A stretch of DNA of 44,857 nt, taken from Nocardia cyriacigeorgica NBRC 100375 (lineage in GTDB: Bacteria; Actinomycetota; Actinomycetes; Mycobacteriales; Mycobacteriaceae). Each line of letters starts with the position of its first letter. Position 1 is the stretch's first letter. Below are positions 9,712 to 17,861 of the stretch, one piece after another. The stretch covers positions 1 to 44,857 of the forward strand of contig NZ_BAFY01000189.1 of assembly GCF_000308555.1 (NCBI RefSeq). Direction: 5' to 3'. The position numbers and the translations under genes are program-made. The notes beneath the pieces were generated by a model. That model ran no database searches and was not told the origin of the DNA. It was given only the letters and a program-made list of their open reading frames with translations.

Positions 9712-10589
9712 TGTTCGCCCCGGGGATCCAGAGTTCGGGGATCCACGCGCTGTCGGTCTCCTCCGACGTCACCCCATGGCTGCGGTCCTCCGGTCTGGAG
9801 ATCGTGCTGCTGATCCTGGGCGCGGTGCTGTTCAGCCGGTTCGCGACGTTCGTGCGCGACCGCGTCACCCGCAAGATCGACGCCGGTTTCCAGAGCAGTG
9901 ACGCGCTGGTGCGCACCGAGGCGGCCAAGCATCGGCACGCCCTGGCGCAGGTGGTCACCTGGGTCGTGCTGACCATCGTCTATGTGCTGGTCGGCATGGA
10001 GGTGTTGCAGCGGCTCGGGTTCGCCGTCACCGGCCTGGTCGCCCCTGCCGCGGTGCTCGGTGCCGCATTGGGTTTCGGCGCCCAGCGCATCGTGCAGGAC
10101 ATTCTGGCCGGATTCTTCCTGATCACCGAGCGCCAGTACGGATTCGGCGACGTGGTGCGGATCAACGTCACCGGCGCTGCCGACTCCGCCGAAGGGACCG
10201 TCGAAGACGTCACACTCCGGATCACCACCTTGCGCGACGCCGACGGTCAGGTGATCATCGTGCCCAACGGGCAGATTGTGAAAGTCACGAATCTGTCGAA
10301 AGATTGGGCTCGTGCGGCGATCGACGTCCCGGTGGCGGCCAGTGCCGATATCAACCGGGTGAACGAGATCCTGCACAAGGTGGGCGAAGAGGCCTACCGC
10401 GACCGCAGGCTCGAGCCGCTGCTGCTGGACGAGCCGACGGTCATGGGTGTGGAAGACCTCACGGTCGATCAGATGAACATCCGGATGGTCGCCCGCACCC
10501 TGCCGGGTAAGCAATTCGAAGTAGGACGTGAGCTGCGCGTCCGGGTAGCCGCCGCGCTGCGCAGGGAAGGTATCAGTGAGACCGCGTAA
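9711..10589 (+). CDS. MscS family mechanosensitive ion channel
   Basis: 292 residues with three predicted membrane helices (about 29-46, 80-99 and 104-124). The third carries the Gly/Ala-rich pore-lining pattern of MscS (VAPAAVLGAALGFGAQRIVQD), followed by the beta domain (GDVVRI; GTVEDVTLRITTLRDADGQVIIVPNG, about 162-187) and the alpha/beta C-terminal cage. The ATG overlaps the prfB stop codon. In M. tuberculosis a membrane protein gene (Rv3104c) occupies this place between prfB and ftsE, so this looks like the positional counterpart. It probably opens at high membrane tension to release small solutes. Confidence 0.9.
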   Translation: MFAPGIQSSGIHALSVSSDVTPWLRSSGLEIVLLILGAVLFSRFATFVRDRVTRKIDAGFQSSDALVRTEAAKHRHALAQVVTWVVLTIVYVLVGMEVLQRLGFAVTGLVAPAAVLGAALGFGAQRIVQDILAGFFLITERQYGFGDVVRINVTGAADSAEGTVEDVTLRITTLRDADGQVIIVPNGQIVKVTNLSKDWARAAIDVPVAASADINRVNEILHKVGEEAYRDRRLEPLLLDEPTVMGVEDLTVDQMNIRMVARTLPGKQFEVGRELRVRVAAALRREGISETA

Positions 10590-10728
10590 ATCCACGGCGA
10601 TCCTGATGGGGAGCTGGGTCGCCACGTTCGTGCTGTATCTGTTCGTCAAACCCGACACGCCCACACCGCCCGCGCCCTTCGTGAATACCGTTCCGGCAGC
10701 GGTGCATACGACGCCACCGGCGAAGTGA
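10576..10728 (+). CDS. 50-residue proline-rich single-helix membrane protein
   Basis: GTG at 10576 overlaps the end of the MscS gene by 14 bases and is preceded by GGAAGG. The protein has a basic N-terminus (RPRKS), one transmembrane helix (about residues 8-24, ILMGSWVATFVLYLFV) and a Pro/Thr/Ala-rich external tail (KPDTPTPPAPF). M. tuberculosis Rv3103c, described as a proline-rich membrane protein, sits at the same position between the prfB-side membrane gene and ftsE, so I take this as its short counterpart. A structural or regulatory link to FtsEX is possible but only inferred from position. Confidence 0.7.
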   Translation: MRPRKSTAILMGSWVATFVLYLFVKPDTPTPPAPFVNTVPAAVHTTPPAK

Positions 10729-10835
10729 CCCGCCCGAGGTGACGGCCTCGATATCGCCGCTGGCGCGGCTCTGACCAGGGCCTGACCGCGTTCGTGAGGC
10801 AGCTCACGGCGCCCGGTCACGGGGTGGTCCATGGT

Positions 10836-10841
10836 TACACT
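10836..10841 (+). promoter_or_regulatory. putative -10 element for ftsE
   Basis: TACACT fits the actinobacterial -10 pattern TANNNT and ends eight bases before the GTG of ftsE, so a transcript from here would be leaderless or nearly so. I see no convincing -35 element 17 bases upstream. Confidence 0.45.
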
Positions 10842-10849
10842 GGCTCCCC

Positions 10850-11539
10850 GTGATCACGATGCGGAACGTCACGAAGTCGTACAAGACCTCGACGCGACCC
10901 GCGCTGGACAACATCACGGTGGATGTGGGCAAGGGCGAGTTCGTCTTCATCATCGGACCGTCCGGCTCGGGCAAATCGACCTTCATGCGATTGCTGCTCA
11001 AAGAGGAAGTCCCCACCGCCGGCGAGATCCAGGTGGCCGATTTCCGGGTGGACCGGCTGCCCGGCCGCAAGGTGCCCAAACTGCGTCAGCGGATCGGCTG
11101 CGTGTTCCAGGATTTCCGGCTGCTGCAGCAGAAGACCGTCGAGCAGAACGTGGCCTTCGCCCTCGAGGTGATCGGTAAGCGCAGGCAGTTCATCGAGCGC
11201 ACCGTGCCCGAAGTGCTGGACATGGTCGGCCTCGGCGGTAAGGCCGACCGGCTGCCCGGTGAACTGTCCGGCGGCGAGCAGCAGCGGGTGGCGATCGCGC
11301 GCGCGTTCGTCAACCGGCCGCTGGTCCTGCTGGCCGACGAGCCGACCGGCAATCTCGATCCGGAGACCAGTGCCGACATCATGGCGCTGCTCGAGCGCAT
11401 CAACCGCACCGGCACCACGGTGCTGATGGCCACCCACGACAACCACATCGTCGACTCGATGCGCCGACGGGTCATCGAACTCGACCGCGGGCGCATGGTC
11501 CGCGACGAGGCCACCGGCGTGTACGGAGTTGATCGATAA
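10850..11539 (+). CDS. ftsE: cell division ATP-binding protein FtsE
   Basis: 229 residues, the ABC ATPase of the FtsEX complex, which gates cell-wall hydrolases of the RipC/NlpC-P60 type at the septum in actinobacteria. Walker [10 protein letters not shown] (36-44), Q-loop Q87, signature LSGGEQQR (139-146), Walker B LVLLADEP (158-165) and the switch histidine H196 are all intact. The start is GTG. The TAA stop overlaps the ATG of ftsX (TAATG), so the two are translationally coupled. It probably has its own promoter just upstream besides read-through from prfB. Confidence 0.97.
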   Translation: MITMRNVTKSYKTSTRPALDNITVDVGKGEFVFIIGPSGSGKSTFMRLLLKEEVPTAGEIQVADFRVDRLPGRKVPKLRQRIGCVFQDFRLLQQKTVEQNVAFALEVIGKRRQFIERTVPEVLDMVGLGGKADRLPGELSGGEQQRVAIARAFVNRPLVLLADEPTGNLDPETSADIMALLERINRTGTTVLMATHDNHIVDSMRRRVIELDRGRMVRDEATGVYGVDR

Positions 11540-12444
11540 TGCGGGCGAGTTTCCTGTTCGGCGAGGTCTTCGAAGGCCTGCGCCGCAATGTCACCATGAC
11601 CATCGCGATGATCCTGACCACCGCGGTCTCGCTCACCATGCTCGGTGGCGGTCTGCTGGCCGTGCGGATCGCGGACAAGACCGAGCAGTACTTCTTGGAC
11701 CGGCTCGAGGTGCGGTTGTATCTGACCGAGGACGTCTCGGCGACCGACCCGGACTGCTCGCTGGAGCCCTGCAAATCGCTGATGGCGGACCTCAAGGCCA
11801 CCGAAGGCGTGCAATCGGTGCAGTTCCTCAACCGGGACGACGCGATCCGGGAGGCCAAGGAGAAGACCTTCAAGGACCAGCCGGAGCTGGCCGAATACGT
11901 GGCCGATACCCCGCTGCCTGCGTCGCTGCGGGTGAAGATGGTCGACGCCGAGCTGTATCCGACGATCTACGAGTCCTTCTACGACCGCCCCGGTGTCGGC
12001 ATGGTGCGCAATGACAAGGACATCGTCGACCGGCTGGTCAGCCTGTTCGACGGGTTGCGCAACGCCGCGTTCGGCCTGGCCATCCTGCAAGCCGTCGCGG
12101 CGCTGCTGTTGATCGCGAACATGGTGCAGATCGCGGCATTCACCCGGCGCACCGAGGTCGGGATCATGCGCTTGGTCGGCGCCACCCGCTGGTACACCCA
12201 GCTACCGTTCCTGCTCGAGGCGGTGGTGGCGGCGCTGGCCGGCTCGCTGCTCGCCGTGGTCGGCCTGTTCGTCGCACGGCCGCTGGTGGTGGACCGGGCG
12301 CTCGGCGACTTGTTCGCGAGCAAGGTCTTCCCCCGCATCACCGGTGACGACATCGCGATGACGGCGCTGATCATCGCGCCGGTCGGCGTGGCCTTCGCGG
12401 CCGTCACGGCGTACGCCACGCTGCGTTACTACGTACGGGAATAG
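11539..12444 (+). CDS. ftsX: cell division protein FtsX
   Basis: 301 residues with the FtsX topology: one N-terminal helix (about 20-43), a large extracytoplasmic domain (about 44-175), then three helices (about 176-200, 224-246 and 272-294). The outer domain has a close cysteine pair (C73, C78), as in the mycobacterial extracytoplasmic domain that binds the hydrolase RipC. It is the partner of FtsE. In M. tuberculosis smpB follows directly; here a terminator hairpin follows instead. Confidence 0.96.
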   Translation: MRASFLFGEVFEGLRRNVTMTIAMILTTAVSLTMLGGGLLAVRIADKTEQYFLDRLEVRLYLTEDVSATDPDCSLEPCKSLMADLKATEGVQSVQFLNRDDAIREAKEKTFKDQPELAEYVADTPLPASLRVKMVDAELYPTIYESFYDRPGVGMVRNDKDIVDRLVSLFDGLRNAAFGLAILQAVAALLLIANMVQIAAFTRRTEVGIMRLVGATRWYTQLPFLLEAVVAALAGSLLAVVGLFVARPLVVDRALGDLFASKVFPRITGDDIAMTALIIAPVGVAFAAVTAYATLRYYVRE

Positions 12445-12483
12445 CCGCCACCTGCGCCGTCGCGCGCGGTAGGAGATCATCTC

Positions 12484-12517
12484 GCAGGCCGGTCCACCTC
12501 AGGGTGGGCCGGCCTGC
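12484..12517 (+). terminator. strong hairpin terminator after ftsX
   Basis: A 15-bp stem (12484-12498 with 12503-12517, one G-T wobble) closes a four-base loop. There is no U-tract, which is common for actinobacterial terminators. It closes the prfB-ftsX operon. Confidence 0.75.
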
Positions 12518-12594
12518 CGCGTTGCGTGCGGAAGGCCCGGTTTGTGATACCGCACAACGACTCGGCAACAGATTCGCGAACCCTCGACGCTCTT

Positions 12595-12631
12595 CTTACT
12601 CTGGAGTAAGATAGCCTTACTCCAGAGTAAG
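12595..12631. promoter_or_regulatory. twin nested palindromic operator of fadE24-fadE23
   Basis: CTTACTCTGGAGTAAG (12595-12610), a five-base spacer ATAGC, then CTTACTCCAGAGTAAG (12616-12631). Each 16-mer is itself a palindrome with 7-bp arms (CTTACTC/GAGTAAG), and the two are exact reverse complements of each other, so the whole 37 bp is a perfect inverted repeat. The pattern suggests two adjacent dimers of a TetR-like regulator. It ends 50 bases before the fadE24 start. No regulator gene lies beside it. Confidence 0.8.
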
Positions 12632-12680
12632 AAATGGGACCACCACCCACTCACCCACCCATCCGAGAAAACAGGTGATG

Positions 12681-14084
12681 ATGAGCACTCGAGACAGCGC
12701 GACGAAGCGACGTCCGGATTCCGGCCGGAGCCAGGATTCCGCGGTCGGCCTGAACCAACCCAAGCGGGATTGGATGGGCGCGGCGATGCGGGTGATGACG
12801 ACCCTCACCGGGTCCGAGCTCGCCGAGAAGTACAACTTGCGCAAGCCGATCGAGCGGGTCACCTACGAAGGAACCAAGACCGGATTCCGCACTCTCGGTG
12901 CGGCCACCCGCGCGTTCAACAAGGTCGCGGGCGGCGGTCAGCCCAAGCGCCTGGCCACCAACGAGGCCAAGAACAAGGACTACTTCGACCTCACCCCCAC
13001 CGACGAACAGCAGATGATCGTCGAGACGGTGCGCGAGTTCGCGGCCGAGATCCTGCGCCCGGCCGCGCACGACGCCGACGAGGCCGCCGCCGCGCCGAAG
13101 GACCTGCTCGGCCGCGCCGCCGAACTCGGCATCACGCTGATCAACGTGCCCGAGGAGCTCGAGGGCGCGGCCAGCGAACGCGGCGCCGTCACCAACTCGA
13201 TGGTCGCCGAGGCGCTCGCGCACGGCGATATGGGTCTGGCGCTGCCGATCCTGGCGCCCAGCGGCGTCGCGGTGGCACTGTCGCAGTGGGGCACCGACGC
13301 CCAGCAGCAGACCTACCTGCCCGCCTTCACCGGCGAGAACGTGCCGCAGGCCTCGGTGGTGATCAGCGAGCCGCGCGCCCTGTTCGACCCGTTCGCGCTG
13401 CAGACCAAGGCCGTGCGCTCCCCCAGCGGCTACCGGCTCTCCGGTGTGAAGAGCCTGGTCCCGGCCGCGGCGGACGCCGAGCTGTTCATCGTCGGCGCCG
13501 AACTCGACGGACGCCCGGCGCTGTTCATCGTCGAATCCGACGCGCAGGGTCTGGTCGTGGAGGCCGACCCGAGCATGGGTCTGCGGGCCGCGGGCCTTGG
13601 CCGGCTCATCCTCGACAACGTCGCCGTCGGCTCCGACGCGCTACTCGGCGACGGTGACGGCAAGCAGCACGCCGAGGACTACGCCGACGCCGTGCGCCTG
13701 GCCCGCCTCGGCTGGGCCTCGCTGGCGGTCGGCACCGGCCAGGCCGTGCTCGACTACGTCATCCCCTACGTCAACGAGCGGGAAGCGTTCGGCGAGCCGA
13801 TCTCGCACCGTCAGGCGGTCGCGTTCATGGTCGCCAATATCGCCATCGAGCTCGACGGCCTGCGTCTGGTGACGCTGCGTGGCGCATCCCGCGCCGAGCA
13901 GGGGCTGTCGTTCGCCCGCGAGGCGGCGCTGGCCAAGAAGCTGGCCACCGACAAGGGCATGCAGTTCGGCCTCGACGGCGTGCAGCTGCTCGGCGGCCAC
14001 GGCTTCACCAAGGAGCACCCGGTCGAGCGCTGGTACCGCGATCTGCGCGGCATCGGCGTCGCCGAAGGTGTCGTGCTCGTCTGA
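12681..14084 (+). CDS. fadE24: acyl-CoA dehydrogenase FadE24
   Basis: About 467 residues, against 468 for M. tuberculosis FadE24, including the N-terminal extension of about 100 residues seen in this family. The acyl-CoA dehydrogenase core follows (LTPTDEQQMIVETVREFAAE onward, with an R..LGWASLAVGTGQAVLDY segment and ...LLGGHGFTKEHPVERWYRDLR). The chain ends five residues after the glutamate aligned with the catalytic base of other members (AEGVVLV), so it lacks the usual last helix. In mycobacteria many such enzymes act as alpha2-beta2 heterotetramers of two different chains. The adjacent fadE23, 33 bases downstream, is the natural partner. In M. tuberculosis the pair is induced by isoniazid. 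ATG at 12681 follows ACAGG; GTG 12675 and ATG 12678 are alternatives. Confidence 0.88.
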   Translation: MSTRDSATKRRPDSGRSQDSAVGLNQPKRDWMGAAMRVMTTLTGSELAEKYNLRKPIERVTYEGTKTGFRTLGAATRAFNKVAGGGQPKRLATNEAKNKDYFDLTPTDEQQMIVETVREFAAEILRPAAHDADEAAAAPKDLLGRAAELGITLINVPEELEGAASERGAVTNSMVAEALAHGDMGLALPILAPSGVAVALSQWGTDAQQQTYLPAFTGENVPQASVVISEPRALFDPFALQTKAVRSPSGYRLSGVKSLVPAAADAELFIVGAELDGRPALFIVESDAQGLVVEADPSMGLRAAGLGRLILDNVAVGSDALLGDGDGKQHAEDYADAVRLARLGWASLAVGTGQAVLDYVIPYVNEREAFGEPISHRQAVAFMVANIAIELDGLRLVTLRGASRAEQGLSFAREAALAKKLATDKGMQFGLDGVQLLGGHGFTKEHPVERWYRDLRGIGVAEGVVLV

Positions 14085-14117
14085 CCGGCCCGTTCGTTAC
14101 TTCAGGAGATTCCAACC

Positions 14118-15341
14118 ATGATCAATCTCGAACTCCCCAAGAAGCTGCGGGCCAGCGCCAACCAGGCGCATCAGGTCGCCGCGCAGATCTTCCGGCCCAT
14201 CTCGCGTAAATACGACCTCGCCGAACACGAGTACCCGGTCGAGCTCGACACCATGGCCGCCATGGTCGAGGGCCTCGCCGACTCCGGCACCCAGAAGATC
14301 GGCGGCGCCGCGGGCGGTCGCGAGGACGACAGCGACGCCCACGCCACCGAGCTGCTCGGAAACACCAACGGCGGCAATATGTCCGCGCTGCTCAACGCCC
14401 TCGAGACCTCGTGGGGCGACGTCGGCCTGATGCTGTCGATCCCGTACCAGGGCCTCGGCAACGCCGCCATCGCCGCCGTCGCCACCGACGAGCAGCTCAA
14501 GCGGTTCGGCAAGGTGTGGGCCTCGATGGCCATCACCGAGCCGTCCTTCGGTTCCGACTCCGCGGCCGTCACCACCACCGCCGTCCTCGACGGCGACGAG
14601 TGGGTGCTCAACGGCGAGAAGATCTTCGTCACCGCCGGTGAGCGCTCCACCCACATCGTGGTGTGGGCCTCGGTCGACCGCAGCCTCGGCCGCGCGGCCA
14701 TCAAGTCGTTCGTCGTGCCGCGCGACGCTCCGGGCCTGTCGGTGGCGCGGCTCGAACACAAGCTCGGCATCAAGGCCTCCGACACCGCCGTGCTGCTGCT
14801 GCAGGACTGCCGCATCCCGAAGGACAACATCCTCGGCAGCCCGGAAGTCAACGTGGAGAAGGGCTTTGCCGGGGTCATGCAGACCTTCGACAACACCCGC
14901 CCCCTCGTCGCCGCCATGGCCGTCGGTGTGGCCCGCGCCGCCCTCGAGGAGCTGCGCGCGGTCCTGAAGGACGCGGGCATCGAGCCGTCCTACGACATCC
15001 CCGCCAACAACCAGCCCGCCGCGGCCGCCGAATTCCTGCGCATGGAAGCCGATTACGAATCGGCGTACCTGCTGGCCCTGCGCGCGGCCTGGATGGCCGA
15101 CAACAAGAAGCCGAACTCGCTCGAGGCTTCCATGTCCAAGGCCAAGGCCGGCCGCACCGGCACCGACGTCACCCTCAAGGCCGTCGAACTCGCCGGCCCG
15201 CTCGGATACTCGCAGCGGACTCTGCTGGAGAAGTGGGGTCGGGACTCGAAGATCTTGGACATCTTCGAGGGGACCCAGCAGATTCAGCAGCTCATCGTCG
15301 CGCGGCGGGTGCTGGGGAAGACCAGTGCTGAGCTGAAGTAG
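14118..15341 (+). CDS. fadE23: acyl-CoA dehydrogenase FadE23
   Basis: A 407-residue acyl-CoA dehydrogenase. It shows the FAD/substrate blocks MAITEPSFGSDSAAVTTTA and NGEKIFVTAG, and the C-terminal motif FEGTQQIQ, in which E384 matches the catalytic base of medium-chain acyl-CoA dehydrogenase. It oxidises an acyl-CoA to the trans-2-enoyl-CoA; the chain length is unknown. The ATG at 14118 follows TTCAGGAGA at good spacing. It is cotranscribed with fadE24 and closed by a strong terminator. The pairing matches M. tuberculosis Rv3139-Rv3140. Confidence 0.88.
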   Translation: MINLELPKKLRASANQAHQVAAQIFRPISRKYDLAEHEYPVELDTMAAMVEGLADSGTQKIGGAAGGREDDSDAHATELLGNTNGGNMSALLNALETSWGDVGLMLSIPYQGLGNAAIAAVATDEQLKRFGKVWASMAITEPSFGSDSAAVTTTAVLDGDEWVLNGEKIFVTAGERSTHIVVWASVDRSLGRAAIKSFVVPRDAPGLSVARLEHKLGIKASDTAVLLLQDCRIPKDNILGSPEVNVEKGFAGVMQTFDNTRPLVAAMAVGVARAALEELRAVLKDAGIEPSYDIPANNQPAAAAEFLRMEADYESAYLLALRAAWMADNKKPNSLEASMSKAKAGRTGTDVTLKAVELAGPLGYSQRTLLEKWGRDSKILDIFEGTQQIQQLIVARRVLGKTSAELK

Positions 15342-15354
15342 GGCTGTGCACACC

Positions 15355-15399
15355 AGAACCGGTGCGGGTCGGCACTTTCCGATCCGCACCGGTTCTTTT
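15355..15399 (+). terminator. rho-independent terminator after fadE23
   Basis: An 18-bp stem (15355-15372 with 15379-15396, one G-T wobble), a six-base loop CACTTT, then TTTT at 15396-15399. Confidence 0.9.
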
Positions 15400-15472
15400 C
15401 GTTTCCGGCGGCGCTTGCCTCGGCAGGACGGAATGGAACCGATCGACGGCCGTGCACGTCCAAGTACGTGAA

Positions 15473-15489
15473 GTGGACAAATCGTCCAC
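15473..15489. promoter_or_regulatory. inverted repeat upstream of the type VII substrate operon
   Basis: GTGGAC-AAATC-GTCCAC, a perfect 6+5+6 inverted repeat 53 bases before the first gene of the operon. It is a candidate operator; the regulator is unknown. Confidence 0.4.
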
Positions 15490-15541
15490 CGTCCACGCAC
15501 GATGGCAAGGAATATCGCATGCAGATCGATGGGGAGCGTCG

Positions 15542-15859
15542 GTGACCGAAGACCTACAAGTCCAACCCGAAGACCTGGACCGATTCGCGACCGCCATGAG
15601 CAATCTGGCCGCCGATTCCGACAGCGCCAAGCAGTACGTCGCGAAGTGGTTCGACATCTCCGGCGACGACGCTCGGATATTCGCGCACGTGGCAGGCATC
15701 GCCGAACAGGTCAGGCAGAATCTGGAAGCCAACTACGACAAGCTGCGCCAGCTCGCCGAGGCCTCCGCCACCGAGCTCACCAAGAGCGCGGAAATGTACC
15801 GCACCACCGATCTGGCGACGGCGAAGCGCCTCGACAGCACCTACGGCGAAGGGCAGTGA
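15542..15859 (+). CDS. EspC-like type VII (ESX) secretion substrate
   Basis: A 105-residue, almost wholly helical protein. The start LQVQPEDLDRFATAM matches the opening of the ESX-1 secretion-associated EspC family. Near the C-terminus Y86-RTT-D90 gives the YxxxD signal that ESX translocation ATPases recognise, placed at the end of the second helix as expected. The GTG at 15542 is chosen because family similarity begins there; the upstream frame to 15362 runs through the fadE23 terminator. Its stop overlaps the ATG of the next gene. Such proteins are usually exported as a heterodimer with a WxG partner, which is encoded directly downstream. Confidence 0.75.
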   Translation: MTEDLQVQPEDLDRFATAMSNLAADSDSAKQYVAKWFDISGDDARIFAHVAGIAEQVRQNLEANYDKLRQLAEASATELTKSAEMYRTTDLATAKRLDSTYGEGQ

Positions 15860-16581
15860 TGGCGCGCCCAGGCGAAGCACTACAGGAACCCGCGGCCGAG
15901 GATCCGATGCCCGGGTGGATCCCGTATTTCATCGGCGGCAACTTCGTGTCCCCCGCGTACTACCTCAACGAGGCGTCGAAAACCCTGCTGGGTATCGACG
16001 TCTTCGGCTGGGCTTCGCAGCAGGTGGCAGGCGATTGGGCGGCCGTGAAGAAGGCTTCCGGAGCGGCGGGAAACCTGGCCGCGTTCAACACCTCCTTCCA
16101 CGACACGCTGAAGGCGGACTGGCAGAACACCGTCGAGAGCACCTGGCGAGGCAACGCCGCCGACGACGCGCGCAACTACTTCCACTGGCTGGCCGGATCC
16201 GTCGAGTTCCAGGTGCGCCCGCTCGAAGAGATCGAGCGCACGCTCAACAACATCAGCAACGCGATGGTCAATCTCGGCCGAGTGCTCGGCGATCTGCTCC
16301 AAGGAATCGCCGATCTGATCATCATGTGGCTGGCCAAGATGGCGGCGGCGGCGATCCAGTCGTCGGCTGTCATCACCGCGCCGACGGCGGCCGCGACCTA
16401 TGCCGCCGCGGCGGTCGACGCCGTGCGGATCGTCGCGAAGTACCAGCAGATGGTGAACGCGGCGGGCACCACGTTCAAGGTCGTCGTCGGGCTCGGCGCG
16501 ACAGCGCTTCAGCTGTCCAGCCGCCCACCGGACGAGCTGCCCCCGCTACTGTCGCCGTCCTACGACCACCCCGGAGCCTGA
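15859..16581 (+). CDS. WxG-type type VII secretion protein with C-terminal extension
   Basis: 240 residues. W96-R-G98 sits between two long helices, the hallmark of the WXG100 fold. It is followed by a third amphipathic/hydrophobic segment (about 138-215) rich in Ala and Val (MAAAAIQSSAVITAPTAAAT) that could insert in a membrane. The C-terminus is proline-rich and disordered (PPDELPPLLSPSYDHPG). The N-terminal 25 residues contain PMPGWIPYFIGG, unlike simple WXG100 proteins. It is probably the export partner of the EspC-like protein, with which it shares the overlap TGATG. No ESX core gene (eccB, eccC, eccD, mycP) lies in the window, so secretion would need a system encoded elsewhere. Confidence 0.72.
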   Translation: MARPGEALQEPAAEDPMPGWIPYFIGGNFVSPAYYLNEASKTLLGIDVFGWASQQVAGDWAAVKKASGAAGNLAAFNTSFHDTLKADWQNTVESTWRGNAADDARNYFHWLAGSVEFQVRPLEEIERTLNNISNAMVNLGRVLGDLLQGIADLIIMWLAKMAAAAIQSSAVITAPTAAATYAAAAVDAVRIVAKYQQMVNAAGTTFKVVVGLGATALQLSSRPPDELPPLLSPSYDHPGA

Positions 16582-16585
16582 CCTG

Positions 16586-17083
16586 ATGCCCCAACAGCCC
16601 GACCCCACCTACGATGTCGCCGGGGCAGATCTCGGCGCGTCGTGTCAGCTGCGTAAATCGCTGGAAGCCTTGCGATCCGCGGCGGCCGGTCCCGAGGTCA
16701 GCAAACAGCTCGATGACGTCATCGCGGGCCGTACGAGCATGCGGGAGTTCGGCAAGTCCGACGCGTTCGCGGGCATCCTCGACCGAGTGCTGACCCCGCA
16801 GGCGATGAACAAGTTGAGCGGCCTGTCGCCGGAGGAGCTGGAGGCCATGGCCGAACAGGGGCGCGCCGAGCAAGCGCGGTTGCGGACCGAGCCCACCGCC
16901 GCCGCCGATGCTCTGTCCGCGCAAGACGCTCCGCGGACACCACTGAGACCGGAGACGCCACAGACGGTTCAGCTGCATCCCGGTACCCGCAAGCCCAACC
17001 GGGAGCAGGTTGTCACACCGGACGAGCCGGACGAGGACGACCTGTACTTCCAGGAGCGCAGGCAGCGCGGTTGGCTGGTGTGA
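16586..17083 (+). CDS. type VII locus protein, helical with acidic disordered tail
   Basis: 165 residues with no recognised domain. The first 100 residues are predicted helical (LRKSLEALRSAAAGPEVSKQ, LSGLSPEELEAMAEQGRAEQ). The rest is Pro/Thr-rich and then acidic (PDEPDEDD), ending RRQRGWLV. It starts five bases after the WxG gene and overlaps the next gene by one base, so it belongs to the same operon. A chaperone or adaptor role for the two secreted proteins is possible but is inferred only from position. Confidence 0.6.
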   Translation: MPQQPDPTYDVAGADLGASCQLRKSLEALRSAAAGPEVSKQLDDVIAGRTSMREFGKSDAFAGILDRVLTPQAMNKLSGLSPEELEAMAEQGRAEQARLRTEPTAAADALSAQDAPRTPLRPETPQTVQLHPGTRKPNREQVVTPDEPDEDDLYFQERRQRGWLV

Positions 17084-17718
17084 TGGCCACCTACCCGGCC
17101 GAGCGCATCGGCGTCGAGGTACCGGTTCAGCCCCGCTACGGGATGGAAACCGTCGCCGACATGTTGCGGATGTCGAACTCCCGCGAATGGCGCGATCTGT
17201 TCTCACTGGAGCTCCAGCGGCCGCTGCCGGACGTCTGCAGCGCACACGGAAGACCCGCCGTCGACCGCTGGAAGAATGTCATCACCTTCCGTCGAACGTC
17301 GCGCGGGGTGGAGCAGCAGAGTCTCGGCGTCACCCTGCGTGGGATGGGCACCGACTTGTTCAAGCTCGGAATCAACATCCCGCCGGTCGCCGGAGATCTG
17401 CACGGCGAGTGGCCGGTATGCCGGGCGTGTGTTCGGCGCGCGACGCTGTTGCGGTGGTTTGCTCGCTTCTTGATCGTCATCGGTCTGCCGCTGCTACCCG
17501 CCCTGCTGATCGCGCTCCAGCTCGGCGTCGAGCGTATCCACCCCGCGTGGGTGGTGGCCTTCTTTCCCGGCTGGTTCCCGTTCGGCTTGTTCACCGCCAT
17601 GCTCGTGTATCAGGCCGCGGCTCAATTCATCCGGATCGACCCGATCAACGGCCCCGACTCGATCACCATCCGCGCCCACCCCGACTTCGCCGCAGCAGTA
17701 GCCGAGCGGCGAGATTGA
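17083..17718 (+). CDS. two-helix membrane protein of the type VII locus with C-x2-H / C-x2-C motif
   Basis: 211 residues. The N-terminal half is soluble and carries C52-x2-H55 and C113-x2-C116, spaced as a possible zinc site. Two transmembrane helices follow (about 125-147 and 155-181), then a short tail. The ATG overlaps the previous stop (TGATG). A frame start at 17071 would overlap further and has no better ribosome binding site. I do not recognise the family. As the only membrane protein of the operon it may anchor the others. Confidence 0.6.
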   Translation: MATYPAERIGVEVPVQPRYGMETVADMLRMSNSREWRDLFSLELQRPLPDVCSAHGRPAVDRWKNVITFRRTSRGVEQQSLGVTLRGMGTDLFKLGINIPPVAGDLHGEWPVCRACVRRATLLRWFARFLIVIGLPLLPALLIALQLGVERIHPAWVVAFFPGWFPFGLFTAMLVYQAAAQFIRIDPINGPDSITIRAHPDFAAAVAERRD

Positions 17719-17861
17719 CCTCGCCCGACGCGGTAACCGAGCAATACGGCTGAATCAGCAGCTCACGAGACCAAGTCTGCCGTTCGAGATCGGCTGCGGA
17801 AAACGAGTCGGCTCGGCCATACCCTCGAGCACTGTTCGCTGCCCAGCGACTGCGCACCTGC

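Noticed and set aside
14097..15500. 467-residue minus-strand frame opposite fadE23
   Set aside because: Antisense shadow of fadE23; Gly/Val/Asp-rich composition typical of reversed GC-rich codons.
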